NCBI GenBank assembly: GCA_018340375.1
Contig: JAFFJZ010000001.1
Span: 54,552,001 to 54,616,000 of the forward strand
Source of the DNA: Gonatopus flavifemur
Lineage: Eukaryota > Arthropoda > Insecta > Hymenoptera > Dryinidae
Reading direction: 5' to 3'
Length of the DNA stretch: 64,000 bases
Of this stretch, positions 12,828-25,344 are shown one piece after another (positions within the stretch are counted from its first letter, which is position 1; every line of letters begins with the position of its first letter). Under the pieces are notes generated by a model. That model was given only the letters and a program-made list of their open reading frames with translations, was not told the origin of the DNA and ran no database searches. The translations under genes were made by a program, and so were the position numbers.

Positions 12828-15577
12828 ATGTGTCATGTTAATGCACAATCACTTCTGGCTCATTTTGATGAATTCTCTGATTTTTTCTGCACTAAGAATC
12901 CGAATAAGTACGATGTTATTGCGGTATCTGAGACGTGGTTTAGGAGTGACATGGATGACTCATTCTGCTCATTGGATGGATATGTGGTCTTTCGTTGCGA
13001 TAGGGTGGGTCGTATTGGCGGGGGGGTGTGTCTCTATAATCAAGAGGATGTCCAATACAAAATTATACAGAAATCTGAGTACGATGCTACTTGTCCACAA
13101 CCCGAATATCTATTCGTCCAGGTTTCCAGCACGTGTATGCGCAAAGTACTCATTGGTGTAGTTTACAGACCTCCGAAGATAGGATTTGCTAATTTGGAAA
13201 CGGTGATCTCTACACTGAGTACTGACTTTCACGACAAAATCATTATGGGTGACTGGAACACCGACTTGTGCCGTTCATCTCCTGATAGTACTTATCTCCG
13301 TAAAATACTCTCCAGTCTGAATCTGGCCATTGTCCCCTACGGCCCCACTCATCACACGTCCATCTCTTCTACCTTGCTTGACTTATGTGTAGTGGACGAT
13401 CTCTCCGAAGTGATTGACCATGAACAAAAGGAAATACCTTTTCTATCTCAGCATAACATGATCTCAATTGAATACTCAATCAACAGCAGATCGTCACTGT
13501 GCGTGATTACCCGCGTATCAATGGGCAAGATATTGATATACCATCGATTTTGCTGAACATCGGGAACTCGGGTATTACAAATATTGATGAGTGTGTTGGG
13601 GGTTTCCATAATTATCTCACTGATCTATACAATAGTGAAGTACCGCTCAGAAGGTTCAATCCCAGACGTGCTCCTCCTCCCTGGATAACTCAGGAGATTC
13701 GTAATCTCATCCGTGAACGTAACACTGCGAGGAGGACATATCTCCGCACAAGAAATCCTGAATGTCATCTACTCTTCACACGACTGAGGAACAATGTTGT
13801 TACTTCTCTCAGGAATGCGAAGCGTCAATATTATAACGACAGATCGATGGGCACTGCCGACTCACGCACACTTTGGAGAGAACTTCGTACCCTGAGAATA
13901 ATTAAATCTAACAGCAATCATCCACCCGCGGATAAATTTTGTGTGAACGAGCTCAGTTTACACTTCTCTGCTGGCTTTCATCCGGCCTGTCCTCCACCGC
14001 CCATTCTCGACCAAAGTCTCGGCTACAGTGATAACCTTTTCTTTTTCCCTCACTTGACTCCTCATGATCTGCTACATTTCTATCATTTGTCTAACTCAAA
14101 TACTATTCCTCCAGATGGGCTTCCTGGTCGATTCTTTAACCTGATCACTCCGTCCATTTTTCCATTCCTACTGACTTTATTCAATTCCTCTCTCATGCTA
14201 CCTCTCTTTCCTATGGCGTGGAAACGTTCCTTCATTACACCTATACCTAATCCAAGATTTCCACAAACTCCACGTGATTTTCGCCCTATCTCCATTCTCT
14301 GTGAGTCATCTAAAATACTTGAAAAGATCGTCCATCACTTCTTGTGTGATTTTTTGACCAAGAATTCTCCACTCGACCAATATCAGTGTGGATTCATCAA
14401 ACACCGCTCCACTCAAACTGCTCTTTTAAAATTGACTGATGATGTTCGTGAAGCGATTGATAAGTGCATGATCACTCTCTTGGTGAGGTTTGATTTCTCA
14501 AGAGCTTTTGATAACCTTAACCACTCTTTGCTTATACAAAAACTCGCTTCTTTCAATATATCTACCCCCGTGCTGAAGTGGTTTTGGTCCTAGCTATCCG
14601 ACCGCACGTAAGCAGTTAGAAGCTCTAAAGGTTGCTCCGAATGGACTCCAGTTACCTCAGGTGTTCCCCAAGGCTCTCGCCTGGGCCCTCTCTTATTCGC
14701 ACTGTATGTTACCGACATAAATTCGATTATTCACCATTGTAAACTCTTTAAATTCGCTAATGACTTTTATATTTATCTGCATACTTCACCTTTTCTCATA
14801 GACGAATGTATCACGAAATTGAATGACGATATACAGAGAATTGCCAGTTGGTGCTCCACCAACTACCCAATTCTGAACCCCTTAAAAACCAATTGCATGA
14901 TCCTTGGTTCTTCACGTTACGTCAACGATATTTCTCTTCGCTCCTTACCGGACATCATACTTCAGGCCACCCCTATAAATCTCCTCTCTTCGCTTGAATC
15001 GCTCGGGATTATTCTGACACCTTTTCTTAATTGGAATGAGCAAGTAACTTCTGTCTGTAGGAAAGTCTTGTGCGCACTCTACCAATTGCGACTTAATGGC
15101 AACGCACTCTCTATCCAGATGAGAACTAAACTGATTTCAACGCTAGTTATGCCCTATTTGGATTATTGTTGCTTAGTTCTCACTGATCTCTCCGAAGTAG
15201 ACAGTATACGTCTGCAGCGTAAACTGAATGCCTGCGTGCGGTTTATTTTCAATCTCAGGAAAGATGTTCACATCTCTCCTTTCTTCACGCGCCTCGGCTG
15301 GCTCAAAGTTCCTGAACGACGGAAATTTTTCCTGGGGTCGTACTTCCATCAACTATTTGCTTTCAAGGATCCTCCTTTTCTTTACGATCGTTTCAATTTT
15401 GATACCTCTGATGCAATTCGTAGCACTAGATCGAATAGGGGGCTCCTTAAAATACCACTGCATCGTACTACCACATATCAAAGATCTTTTTTGATAACAG
15501 GTAGTAAACTCTGGAACACGATCCCAGATAACATCAAGTGTAGCTCTCCCCCTAACGTCTTCAAAAAGAGGTATTAG
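12828..15577 (+). pseudogene. LINE ORF2 (endonuclease and reverse transcriptase), broken
   Basis: Three open pieces join in order: 12828-13556, 13499-14593 and 14819-15577. Piece 1 is an APE-type endonuclease with HVNAQSL, SETW, RIGGGV, GVVYRPP and GDWN; the final SDH box reads SQH. Piece 2 begins the reverse transcriptase (WKRSFITPIP, DFRPIS, the GFIKHRSTQTAL block, FDFSRAFDNLNH). After a shift near 14590, 14593-14818 encodes SGVPQGSRLGPLLF and a catalytic box reading FAND instead of FADD, plus an in-frame TAA. Piece 3 holds the thumb and the C-terminal region (RTTTYQRSF, LWNTIP). Two frameshifts, at least one stop and altered active-site residues show it is inactive. Confidence 0.92.
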
Positions 15578-15956
15578 GACTTCTCGCTCACCTCCACCCT
15601 TCCTCACTCATAGATATATACTCCTCTTCAAGTAGGTTCATCGTAGTTCATCTTACGCTTTTCTTGCCTTCATCTTCATTCTGCGCGTTGATAAATATTG
15701 TGTCTCTATCTTATATCTGTATTTTTATTTCTCACACCTTTGTAATCTCATCCTCACTCTCATTCTCATTCCATCTTTATTTTTAAGTTCATCCATTGTA
15801 CCTTTTTTGCTTGTCGGGCTGTGGGTTTAATGCTGTATTTATATGAGTATTTTTGTACATAATATCTTTGTTATTGTTTATAGTTCTTTGTATCTCAATT
15901 GTTCCACAGGATTTCCATCCTAGAACATAATAAACATCTATCTATCTATCTAACGT

Positions 15957-16521
15957 ACTTTCATGAAAACTAACCTTTAAAGACATGTGCGCAGCTTCGC
16001 GCAACGTTATGGAAACCTTCATTGAACCCTTCCCAGTACGTCGCATCGTGCACATGAATAGAATTGACCGGGACATTTGCACTTACCTAGGACCAGGATT
16101 GGGTACGCATAATACGGAAGGTTTCATGCAAGGGATAATATGCGCATAAAACTCATGCAGATAATGCAAATAACTAAAGGGGGTTTTTTTGCATCATCTT
16201 TTTTATGGTCAAGTTGGGTTATAATTTCGAAACTATGAATTGTTTACTATTCCACCACTCATAAATATCTATTCCATATATTCTGAAATTTGAATTTCAA
16301 GTCGGAATTAATTTTACAATGTTTTATGCATTTTCTGCGCATTCTACATGTTTTATCTGCGCATTCTACATGTTTTATCTGCGCATTCTACATGTTTTAT
16401 CTGCGCATAGTTGGCGCATATTACTTATCGCACGCGCACAGAACTCATCCCTGCCTAGAACATACATGTGACGTTCTTAAAACATCCTCAGGCGTTATTT
16501 GCACCTCCCTGTGTGTAACCA
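15957..16521. other. Gene-free stretch with TGCGCAT words
   Basis: No coding exon is seen. The word TGCGCAT or its variants recurs many times, partly as the tandem array at 16335-16408, so this is likely a decayed minirepeat element. Confidence 0.5.
16335..16408. repeat. 22-bp tandem repeat
   Basis: Three exact copies and a partial fourth of a 22-bp unit that starts CTGCGCATTCTACATG. Confidence 0.95.
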
Positions 16522-17413
16522 CCCAGATAACACAATAATTCGTGAGCCGTTCCAAAAGAGTTCTTGAACTAAATTCTGGAAGAATTATTTTTCCGAACTC
16601 TTGACGAGTTCTCAAAGAGTTCTTCGAATTCAAAAAGAATTATCCGACAGCTCTATAATAAATCCCTTGGGTGTTCTATAAGAGTATTGAAAGAACACCA
16701 TGTGATGACTTGGAGGACTCTTTAATGTCCGTTTGTTAGAACTCTTATGAAGCTCTGTCCCTGCTAAAGAAGAACTTCCTACGAATTCAATGTACATGTT
16801 GAATTCCCGCAGATTTCTATGATTGTGAAAAAGCGTTTGGTAAGGATAATTAAGTGATGATGGTTGGTTCGAGTCCATAAAATAAAGAAATATGTAATTA
16901 TTAATATTGAATGAGAACAAAAAACTAATCATACATATTTTGTTTTTCACTCGTGTAAATTACAAACATTTTGGCATCCATCGATACTAAAAATTTCAAT
17001 GATTGAATTGGTATGATCAATTTTGTAGGTTATATTTCCAAAAAGTGCCTGAACTTAAATATTTTCTGTTAATTGAATGATCATTCGATACGCAAAAGCT
17101 TGATGAACGTAGAAGATCAGATGAATCAATCATTGGATAATTATCCATATACGCATAATATGTTACAATGATTTTTATATTTGACAAACACATGAGTTCC
17201 GTGAGAGTTCTTTAATCATTCATTTCAAGCGTTCGCAAGGACTTCTGTCAATTAATGGACCGAGGTCGTCAAGAGTTCTATCAGCAGGACATTAACGACT
17301 TCTTAGGGTAATTGAAAATAACACTTGTCGATTACTTTAGAATTCTTGATGAATGCTTTTTACGAATGCCGAATTCTGCAGGAACTCTTCAAGAATTTCT
17401 TGTGTTATCTGGG
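16522..17413. mobile_element. CCC..GGG element, TSD CA
   Basis: Starts CCCAGATAACACAA and ends TTGTGTTATCTGGG, flanked by CA at 16520-16521 and 17414-17415. Both arms are dense in AGAGTTCTT-like words with reversed orientation between arms. About 0.9 kb, noncoding. Confidence 0.88.
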
Positions 17414-17595
17414 CAAGCACGTTTTTGAACATTCGAAAGACCTCCCGGCGCTGTATGGGTACATTCTTCGGGTATTCGCGAGTTCTCTAAATAGTTTGTA
17501 AGTACCCATTTCAATACTTTCGACAGTCTTGAAGAATTATTTTCGAGGATTCGTAATTTTATTCAAATTCTCATAGAGCTTCTTGTGATACCTGT

Positions 17596-17703
17596 CTACA
17601 CAGCACCGGAGCTCAGAAAGAGTGCATAATGAATTCATGTGGCACCATAAGAATTCAAAATGAATGCATTGAGAACTCTTTCTGATTTGTGTCGCTGTGT
17701 GGG
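17596..17703. mobile_element. Short fold-back element, CACAGC ends
   Basis: Arms of about 45 bp (TACACAGCACCGG.. and ..GTGTCGCTGTGTGG) flank inverted GAATTC/CATTC words. The edges are approximate. Confidence 0.6.
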
Positions 17704-18481
17704 TGGGTGAAATCATAATAATTGGGTATCGGCGCTAGTATATCCCCTAAAATTCAAATTCAAACTAACACATCGATACTCTCGAGATTCGATTTTCGAG
17801 TATCAGCTGACAGTTGTTGATGTCTCATTATCGTAGACTTGGCGGGCGGCGGGGTTGGCTGTTCCCGCGGGACGTGCTTCAGTGTTAAAAGCGAATTACC
17901 ATATCCACTCATCATCTCAGCATTCTTTTGTAGGAAATGTATTTCCCTGCTGAATGGCCATTTCTAGTGGGTCTTGCCATTTGAATGCTATTTCCAGGTC
18001 GATGGAGTAGCAATCAGACAGGGTCAGGGTTATCAATTTAGTCAGCTGTAGTTGTTGATTTTGTTATTTGTGTTTGTCTGTATCAAATATGACATAATAC
18101 AAAATACCGATAGGTTAATAATCAGCCAGTGTGTTTCAAATTAAATTCTAAATAACATGTTTTTCGCTGAAACATTCGTATAACTAAAATGTGTATACTT
18201 TAATCATTTTCCCGCGTTTGAATCAATTTCATGGATAGAATCATTTTTACAAGCACATTATTCAACCTACTTCCATCAATTCCTTCAAAATTATGAATAA
18301 TATTCCATAATCGAAATTATGAGTAGAAAAAAGTATACGTTCAATCTTTACTCAGTTCTGTGAAAGAGGTTATGTAACATGGTATGAAAAATTTGCTCAT
18401 CCCATTTTGTCATATGAATGCAAGAAGTTGAATAAGAACTACGTCTGTGAACAATAACGATTGGTTATTTGATATTTGCAG
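17704..18481 (+). promoter_or_regulatory. Donson upstream region and probable 5' UTR exon
   Basis: A short GC-rich island at about 17838-17875 stands out from AT-rich surroundings and is the likely promoter area; it includes TTCCCGCGGG. A donor (GCAG followed by GTAAAT at 18482) and an acceptor (TTTTTCAG ending 18604) would remove a 123-bp intron just before the start codon, similar in size to this gene's other introns. The transcription start is not determined. Confidence 0.5.
18207..18216 (+). promoter_or_regulatory. E2F-like site upstream of Donson
   Basis: TTTTCCCGCG fits the E2F consensus TTTSSCGC, about 400 bases before the Donson start codon. It makes sense for a replication gene but rests on motif match alone. 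Confidence 0.45.
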
Positions 18482-18611
18482 GTAAATGTTATTGCAAATT
18501 TTACATTATACTCGAATAGTGTTCCTCGAAGCTCCTTAGAATGTGTTTCCGAGTGCTGATAAAAGTAACATATTTCATATGACATCGTGAACATTGTTTT
18601 TCAGCTTATCC

Positions 18612-20684
18612 ATGGAGACTATAGAAAAGTCGAACGCCATGGAGTGGAAACATCCGGACCAGGTGATGCGCTTGCATCGCTTGAAAATTAAAAAAAAAGC
18701 CCTCCAAGCACGTATGAATCGAGAGAATATCAGTTTTACGGAAACAAAACCCAAATTCAGTCCTTTTGGAGAACAACCGACCTCTCAGAAGAGGAAAAAC
18801 CCATTTTTGAAAGACGAATCTAATAAAAAATCTAAAGAAACAACTATAGAAACACCTATAGAATTAGAAACTAGCACGGATAATACTTTATTCGAATTAC
18901 TACACATTCCGTCAGCCACACCACCAAAAACACCAGAAATTCCCTCAGAGAACAGTAATTTATCATTCTCCAGTGTTTTATCGCAATTACAAATAGATCC
19001 AGTGGTTGGGAAATCCGAAACTCTCAAAGGAGAAAAATATATCCCAATTGATTGGACTTTGAAAACAAAAATGAGAATAATGTCTTCAAAACCTTTTCCT
19101 TGGAATGGAAAATTGAAGACTAGCGAAGAGGCTTCTGGTACTACAGGTTTTGTGAGATGTTTAGACATAGGAGAAAAGGATTCTACTTTGGATACCAGTC
19201 CTAACGCTAGGTAAGTACAAAATGATACATAACTCATTATGTATTTTAATTTCAATTTCTATCCCTTCAGATTTCACCAGTGTTGCTTAGTATGGCAACA
19301 TCCGTCTCTACCTTGGTTAGAATTGTATCCTAGATCAGCGACGAAGGTTAGCGCTAGTTTGGCAAGTAATTCACAATTAGGCTACAATCAATTTATCAAG
19401 GATGCGCTACACAGAGAATGGAGTGAAAGTTTTAGATCCTTATTTCATTTATTACGTGCGAGACAATGTCCATTTTTTTATGTTTGCGCGAACACATTCA
19501 CAGTATTGTTTCGAGCTGCAGGAATATGTGGATTATCCGAAGTTCATGCTCTCTTAACTCCTACGACCAAAGGTTTTCGTCAGTGTTTGAGGCAAGAAGG
19601 TATCACACAATCAAAGAATATTCCTCATCATTTTGATTTTCATCTGTTCAATTTGATGTGTTTGATATTTCAGAAATCGAATTTACAATGCCCTTGAGGA
19701 AAGATTCCAAGAGACGATCGGATACTCTAGACTCTGGATGTGAAACATTAGATTCCTGCTCCTCCAACCTTGCAGTTTCTTCGAATCAAGACGCAGAAGA
19801 GAATGTCGATGACGAAGATATTCAAAGTCAAGCTGAATGGTTAGAGAGTCTAGGAATGGAAAACTCAGAAATTGTTAAAATGACTTCACAGGTAATTAAT
19901 TCTCATAAAAATTAGAGAATTAAGAATAATTTTCATTATAATTTTGTTTCATTTCAGTTGAGATCAAATTTAGAAAAAGATAGCAATATAGATAATCAAA
20001 AACAATCTCTCATCTTTGTGAAAGGTGTAGAAGCTCAAGCGCTTTTCAATTTTCTCATCAACTGCAAATCCGCCACTTCCGTAACGGGCAGTTTAGCTGG
20101 AGTCCCTCCGACGCTTTTAGCACCTACAGCTTTTCACGGTGCCACATTGAAACCACTGAAGGTCAGACTTTTTCAAACATACAATCGATTTTTTTTTTGA
20201 TAAATTCATTCATGTCAGTTTGTTTTTCTTCAACAGGTCAAAGAGAGCGTAGTTCGTATGGACAATGATACATTCAATTCTTTAGAATTGAAAGGACCGA
20301 TTCTACCTCATATACTGCCATCTCTTTGTGATTTATTGAAATCCAGTCAATTGGAAAAATATTCTGTAAGCTGTGCTCAAATTTCTCCCACCTCAGCGTT
20401 TTCTGAAGTGAAACATGGCTCAGGTACAGTAAAATTGATATGTTTCTAAATCGTATTGCATGTTATAAAATGACGAGTTTTGAAAGAAATCTTTTTTTTT
20501 TACAGAATCTTCTGAACCCAAGGATAATAAAGTACCGTACAGTATTTTTGATCAAGAAAATTTAAGTGATTGCGGATTCAATAAAAATTTATTGAATCAC
20601 TTCTGTAATAATGATCCTATACGAGTGCAAGTTTTAGACACTTTGAAGTTTTCAAATGACTTATATACGTGGACTTCTTGCTGA
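18612..20684 (+). CDS. Donson: Donson / humpty dumpty homologue, six coding exons
   Basis: Exons 18612-19210, 19271-19599, 19674-19891, 19958-20161, 20237-20423 and 20506-20684 join in frame into 571 codons, close to vertebrate Donson (about 566). All five introns are 60-82 bp with GT..AG ends. Diagnostic family blocks are WQHPSLPWL (about 208-216), FYVCANTFTVLFRAAG (about 269-284) and EEIEFTMPLRKDS, formed exactly across the exon 2/3 junction. The C-terminus reads VLDTLKFSNDLYTWTSC. Residues 1-140 are basic, low in conservation and likely disordered. Donson proteins act in the nucleus at replication origins and forks, helping CMG helicase assembly and fork stability; Drosophila humpty dumpty is needed for replication and gene amplification. 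The ATG at 18612 is the first in frame after the 18604 acceptor. The gene appears intact. Confidence 0.95.
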
Positions 20685-22988
20685 TTGATGATACCTTAGT
20701 ATATTTAATTCGAAGTGCTTGTCAATCAGTAACATGAGATGCGTATGTGAATTGAATTAGAGGTTTATTCCAAATTGTTTTTGATACTTCATTCAAGTGG
20801 AAGTACGAAAAATATAAAAGAAAATATTATATCAAATGATTTACCTTCGTTTTTTGATCGGATGGATTGATTTGAGATTGAATATTTCTGTTTTCTTTTT
20901 TTTGTTTTTAACAATTGACCACCGCGATAACAAGAATCTAACTTTGAAGGGTTACTAGCGTCGAACCTTTTTTTTCAATCTCATAATTGTGTCTTTTCAG
21001 TCAATGATGCACGTTATCAACGCTAGTTTCTCCTTAAACCAAACTAATTAATCACAAAATTCGAGATAATCTCTTACACAAGTACAAAGACAAGTTTCTG
21101 GTTTCATGGTTGTTTGAGAATAACGTCTAGTCCCTGTTGACAGCAATTGTCGAAGACAATCATCAATTAACCGATCTATGCTATTGATTTTTCACATGAC
21201 TGATCAATGATTGAAGACTGAAAAACAAACATGAACTATTAATTTTGAATAGAACCGAAACTATACATAATAATTCAAAGATAACAGAAATTTATTACTA
21301 ATTTTTTAATCATGAAAAAGAAGGTATGAAAATCAAATTGAAAGAAATCGAAAGCAATCGTTCCAGTATTGTTATATACTTATAAATAGTCAATTTTTAG
21401 AAAAAATAAATGATCAAATTCAATAGCGAATTTTATAAAATTTATGTCGATTCATTTTATCTCTTTACAAGATATTGGTTTTATATCGTTTATTAAACTA
21501 TGTAATCATTGAATCTGTTGACACTAAAATGATGAGCTAACACCAATTTCATAATGTTTCTGAGAAATTAAAAAGCTGATTTTCATATCTGCACAATATG
21601 AAGAATAATTTCATATTTGTACATTGATTTAGTAACAAACCTCGACGGTGCCTTGTACGTACAATAGTTTCAAATAGTGGTACTCTCCCAGTGAACGTGA
21701 ACCAATTTCACTTCTTTCATAACTATTTCTCAGAGTATTTTATAATAAACAAAAATCTACTTACGAAAATAAATATTTAAATCAATTTCATTGAGTATTC
21801 TTGAATCATCATTCCAACTTGTATGAAATTCAACATAATATCTTAAATTTCGAAGCATGATTATTTTATTTTCAAATAATTTATACTTCACAAAGAATGG
21901 ATATGAATATGATTACAATCTGGTGAAAAATATTTGTATCATTACAAATTCAGCCTTCATTAATGTGGAAAAATGTTCACAATTATATATAATTTGTATA
22001 TAATTCAATATAGTTTATACATTATTTTTATTCAATTATATAAATGGATCATATATAATTCTGTAAGTTTTTCCACATAGACAGATGTGCATGCGAAATG
22101 ATAGATGAATTATTATAGAATGTTGAAGTATCTCCAACTCCAAATATTGGAATCGTGTAAATTGTGAACGATTCTTCCTCAAGACCGGCTCATTTGATGA
22201 GTGAATGAAGTAGTTCAGATGTTCCTGAGATTATAGTTATACCCAGTAGATATTTTGCTTTACAACATTTCAAACAGTCAATTTGTTCTCTGATGGATCG
22301 GTTATGGAGAGCTTTTAGGTGCCTTCCTTATGATATTACGAAATCCCAACATCTCCTCCTAAAAAAAGTCTAATCCTTAATTTCTCGTTCTCTCTACTTC
22401 TATCTGCTTGAAACTTAAATTGAAGTTTGATACTTCAAAATATACTTTATAGTCTATACCTTAACAAGTAACATATTTGAATTCCAAGTGCGGATCTCAA
22501 ATAGTTTTTGAGTTACAGTCTTCTAACAAATAGCTGCTCATTGGTTAGAAACGTACTTTACCTGAGGGATCTAGTCTAGTCTGCCTTGAAAGAAAGTTGA
22601 TCAGCTCGAAAGAGAGCTTCAACAGCTCAGCAGGTATTTTTTGAAGCAGAGTAGCAGATCAGGTCTAAGTACCATATTTATCGATTTATGAAAATGAAAT
22701 CAATGAATTTATACATGTTTTTCTCAGAACTACATTTTTCAGATTTGCTGCAGTTCTAACTCTATACAAATCATTCGATGAATTTGATTTTTGTTTTAGC
22801 ATATAAATATTTGTTTCTCCATACAGTTCTTCGATTGAATGAAAAATGTAATTCTACCATGCCAGAAACCATCAGAATTTTCAACAAAAATTGGAATTTC
22901 TCTTCAAAATTCTGTCATTTTGTTGAATTTCAATTGTATTCTTCATAATCCTGGCCTATTGTATAGGCAACACCTTCTAGTTTGACAA
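20685..22988. other. Intergenic AT-rich DNA after Donson
   Basis: No coding exon is seen. A weak fold-back of about 110 bp sits at 21965-22077 (GTGGAAAAATG.. and ..TTTTTCCACAT arms, TATATAATT-rich centre). No clear AATAAA lies close to the Donson stop, so its polyadenylation site is undetermined. Confidence 0.6.
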
Positions 22989-23282
22989 CCCTGGTGAAAG
23001 GGAAGCGTATCATAAAGAGTAACGGAAGCGTAAGCATGTTTCAGATTACTTTCCTAATACTTCTCATATGCTTCCTATCCACTCTCTAACTACGCTTCCG
23101 GACGTGAAGCTCGGTTTCTATGAAATTGGGATTTCTTCGGATACGCTTCACACACTTCAAATATACGCTCGAACCACTCTTAATGTTCTACTTGACGTTC
23201 GGTATACGCTTAAATCCACGTTCCAAATACTTTCCAACTACGTTCCTGACACTTTCTATTACACGCTTCCCTTTCACCAGGG
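22989..23282. mobile_element. CCC..GGG element, TSD AA
   Basis: Ends CCCTGGTGAAAGGGAAGCG and CGCTTCCCTTTCACCAGGG, flanked by AA on both sides (22987-22988, 23283-23284). Inside, GGAAGCGTA-type words run inward from the left arm and as complements from the right arm. Confidence 0.92.
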
Positions 23283-23542
23283 AAACATTTTCTTTTTTTC
23301 TCTTCAATTTCAGACATTTTGAAGACTGCAATCATTGCAGCAGTGGGGAAACATGTTTTTTGGAGTCTTGGGAGATGGCGAATAACGTGCTGAAAATCGA
23401 ATATTTTCATTTTCAAAAATTACCATGTATCCACCATTTGTGTACAAACATGTCTTCGAAATTTCGAAATATTCGATGCAATACTTCGCTTTGAAAAATT
23501 CCCGAAAATCATCTTCCTTTTACCCGGTCACACTACACATTA

Positions 23543-23854
23543 GGGTGATTCTTATTTTATATATAAAAAGTGTTTTCTGATTTTTTTGTTGTCAACAAAC
23601 AACCTCTCCGTACGGCTGACTCTCTAATTTTGTTCTACATCATGAAGGAATGCTACAATATTTTTTTCATTTTTAAGCAGGCGTTTCAAAACGTCGTGAG
23701 CGACCCCCAAATCTCTTTTGAAAATTATGTAAAAAATATTGTAGCACTCCTTCATGATGTAGAACAAAATTAGAGGGTCAGCCGTACAGAAAACTTGTTT
23801 TTTGACAACCAAAAAATCCGAAAACACTTTTTATATATAAAATAAAAACCACCC
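23543..23854. mobile_element. Fold-back MITE, GGGTG ends, TSD TA
   Basis: Arms of about 130 bp are inverted copies with few differences, including TATATATAAAAAGTGTTTT and CTACATCATGAAGGA. TA lies at 23541-23542 and 23855-23856. The open frames inside (23570-23773, 23624-23827) arise from the palindrome and are not genes. Confidence 0.92.
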
Positions 23855-23856
23855 TA

Positions 23857-24662
23857 CTATACATCTGTTCATTAAAAATCATGAGTTATATCCTGGCAAC
23901 ACGGATTCGTACAAATTATTACACACAGGTAGCAGACAGGTAAACGAAGAAGCAGCTTTGTTCCTTGAGCTCTGAAATGTATTTGTGTATAAGAAAGTGA
24001 CCCTAAAATCATTATTTTTTTCGCCTGTTCTTATGCAATGTATACACAATATTCATTCTATATATAATATGGATACATTTTTTTATTTTATCATTCATTT
24101 TATTACTGAAGCTGAAATGGAAATTCAATCAATGTGATTTTATATAAAATTCATCTAAAGTTTCTACACTTTTGGTGTAAAATATTGATTGAAACATGAT
24201 AACCATTTTATATAAAATCACATACAGTACATATTCACCTCGGTCCTGTTCCATTCCTCTTCAATACTCTGTTTCTCCAAAATATTAATGAACGATATGT
24301 AAGAATACAGGTATTTTTCATAAGAATTTGGTCTCATTCATACCAAATTCTATAAAACATTGATAAAAACTTGATCAAAATTGTATACAAAATATGGATA
24401 TCGTGAAATATCGCTCTTCAACCAAACTCATAAACAACCCAAAATAGTATTTAGTTTTCATTTGTTATCATGAGGCACCAGTTTTTTAGGGTTACTCTTT
24501 TAATTCCGGACACAAAAAATGTCTTTCACCTTCTCCACGATCGCAAAATTATCTATTGTGAGGAACTAAGAATATTTCATTCCTTGAATTGTTACCAATT
24601 GTTTGTATTTCTTACAGAAAAATCTTGTTCTACATATGCACATTTCAAAAATTAATTCGGAG
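23857..24662. other. Intergenic, no gene seen
   Basis: AT-rich sequence with weak fold-backs (for example inverted TTTTATATAAAAT words at 24140-24215). Nothing codes. Confidence 0.6.
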
Positions 24663-24807
24663 TAGTGATAGGCAATTGTGACAGAATCGATTCTTATTTT
24701 AAATAAATTAAATTATTGAGTTTTCATTGATTTTTATAAAATATCAATCAAAATTCGATACGAATTTGAGAAAAATGAATTGATTCTATAAAAATCGTCT
24801 ATTACTA
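24663..24807. mobile_element. hAT-like MITE, TAGTGAT ends
   Basis: Starts TAGTGATAGG and ends ATTACTA with a palindromic GAATCGATTC-type interior. The 8-bp flanks ATTCGGAG / ATTCGAAA match at 6 of 8 positions, as in an aged hAT duplication. The same family recurs at 26835, 30836 and 31156. Confidence 0.8.
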
Positions 24808-25084
24808 ATTCGAAAGATGTCGCGTCTTACTGTCTGACATCAAAATGTCCACGACGAAATGTCTAGCAACAGAATTTCTATGTAAACAAATGTTCGGAGA
24901 CAGAATGTCCGAGGGCGTGTCATCCGTGTGCAAAATATCCTCTGGGAGAATTTCTGCGAGGAAAAGGTGCACGTTTTGATGTTCCATTTGGTATTGTTAC
25001 CTTGTTCACGTGGAATGTTATTCACCGTTTTGAATAGTTTTAAGAATAATCCCAATTCCCTAGTGAAAGGAAAGCGTATACCAA

Positions 25085-25243
25085 CCCTGGTAGAAACGCG
25101 GATAAATTCGGATAAAAATTTGCCGATGGATACAAAAATAGGATGGAATCGAATAAAAGTGGATTGTATTTCTATCCGTTTCAATCCTATTTTTGTATCC
25201 ATCTGCAAATTTGTATCCAAATCTATCCGCGTTTCTACCAGGG
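25085..25243. mobile_element. CCC..GGG element, TSD AA
   Basis: A 159-bp palindrome: CCCTGGTAGAAACGCGG to CCGCGTTTCTACCAGGG, flanked by AA (25083-25084, 25244-25245). GGATA/TATCC words repeat through both arms. It appears nested in a decayed relative (CCCTAGTGAAAGG near 25055 to TTTCATTGGG near 25329). Confidence 0.92.
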
Positions 25244-25344
25244 AAGCGTCAAGTGGAATATCAAGAGTAGTCCGAACGTATGTTTGAGGTATACCAAACG
25301 TATTAGAAAATACACCAATTTCATTGGGATCGGGCTTTACGCAT

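Larger units (their letters stand above)
10774..15949 (+). mobile_element. Non-LTR retrotransposon (LINE), CR1/Jockey group, defective
   Basis: A near full-length element with a 5' UTR (10774-11644, CT-rich near its start), ORF1, ORF2 and a 3' end with an AATAAA-type signal followed by a CTAT microsatellite tail (15937-15950). A candidate 7-bp TSD, CTAACGT, lies at 10767-10773 and 15950-15956; its first bases overlap the tail, so the exact 3' edge is ambiguous. Both frames carry frameshifts and stops. It was copied by reverse transcription and is now dead. Confidence 0.93.
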
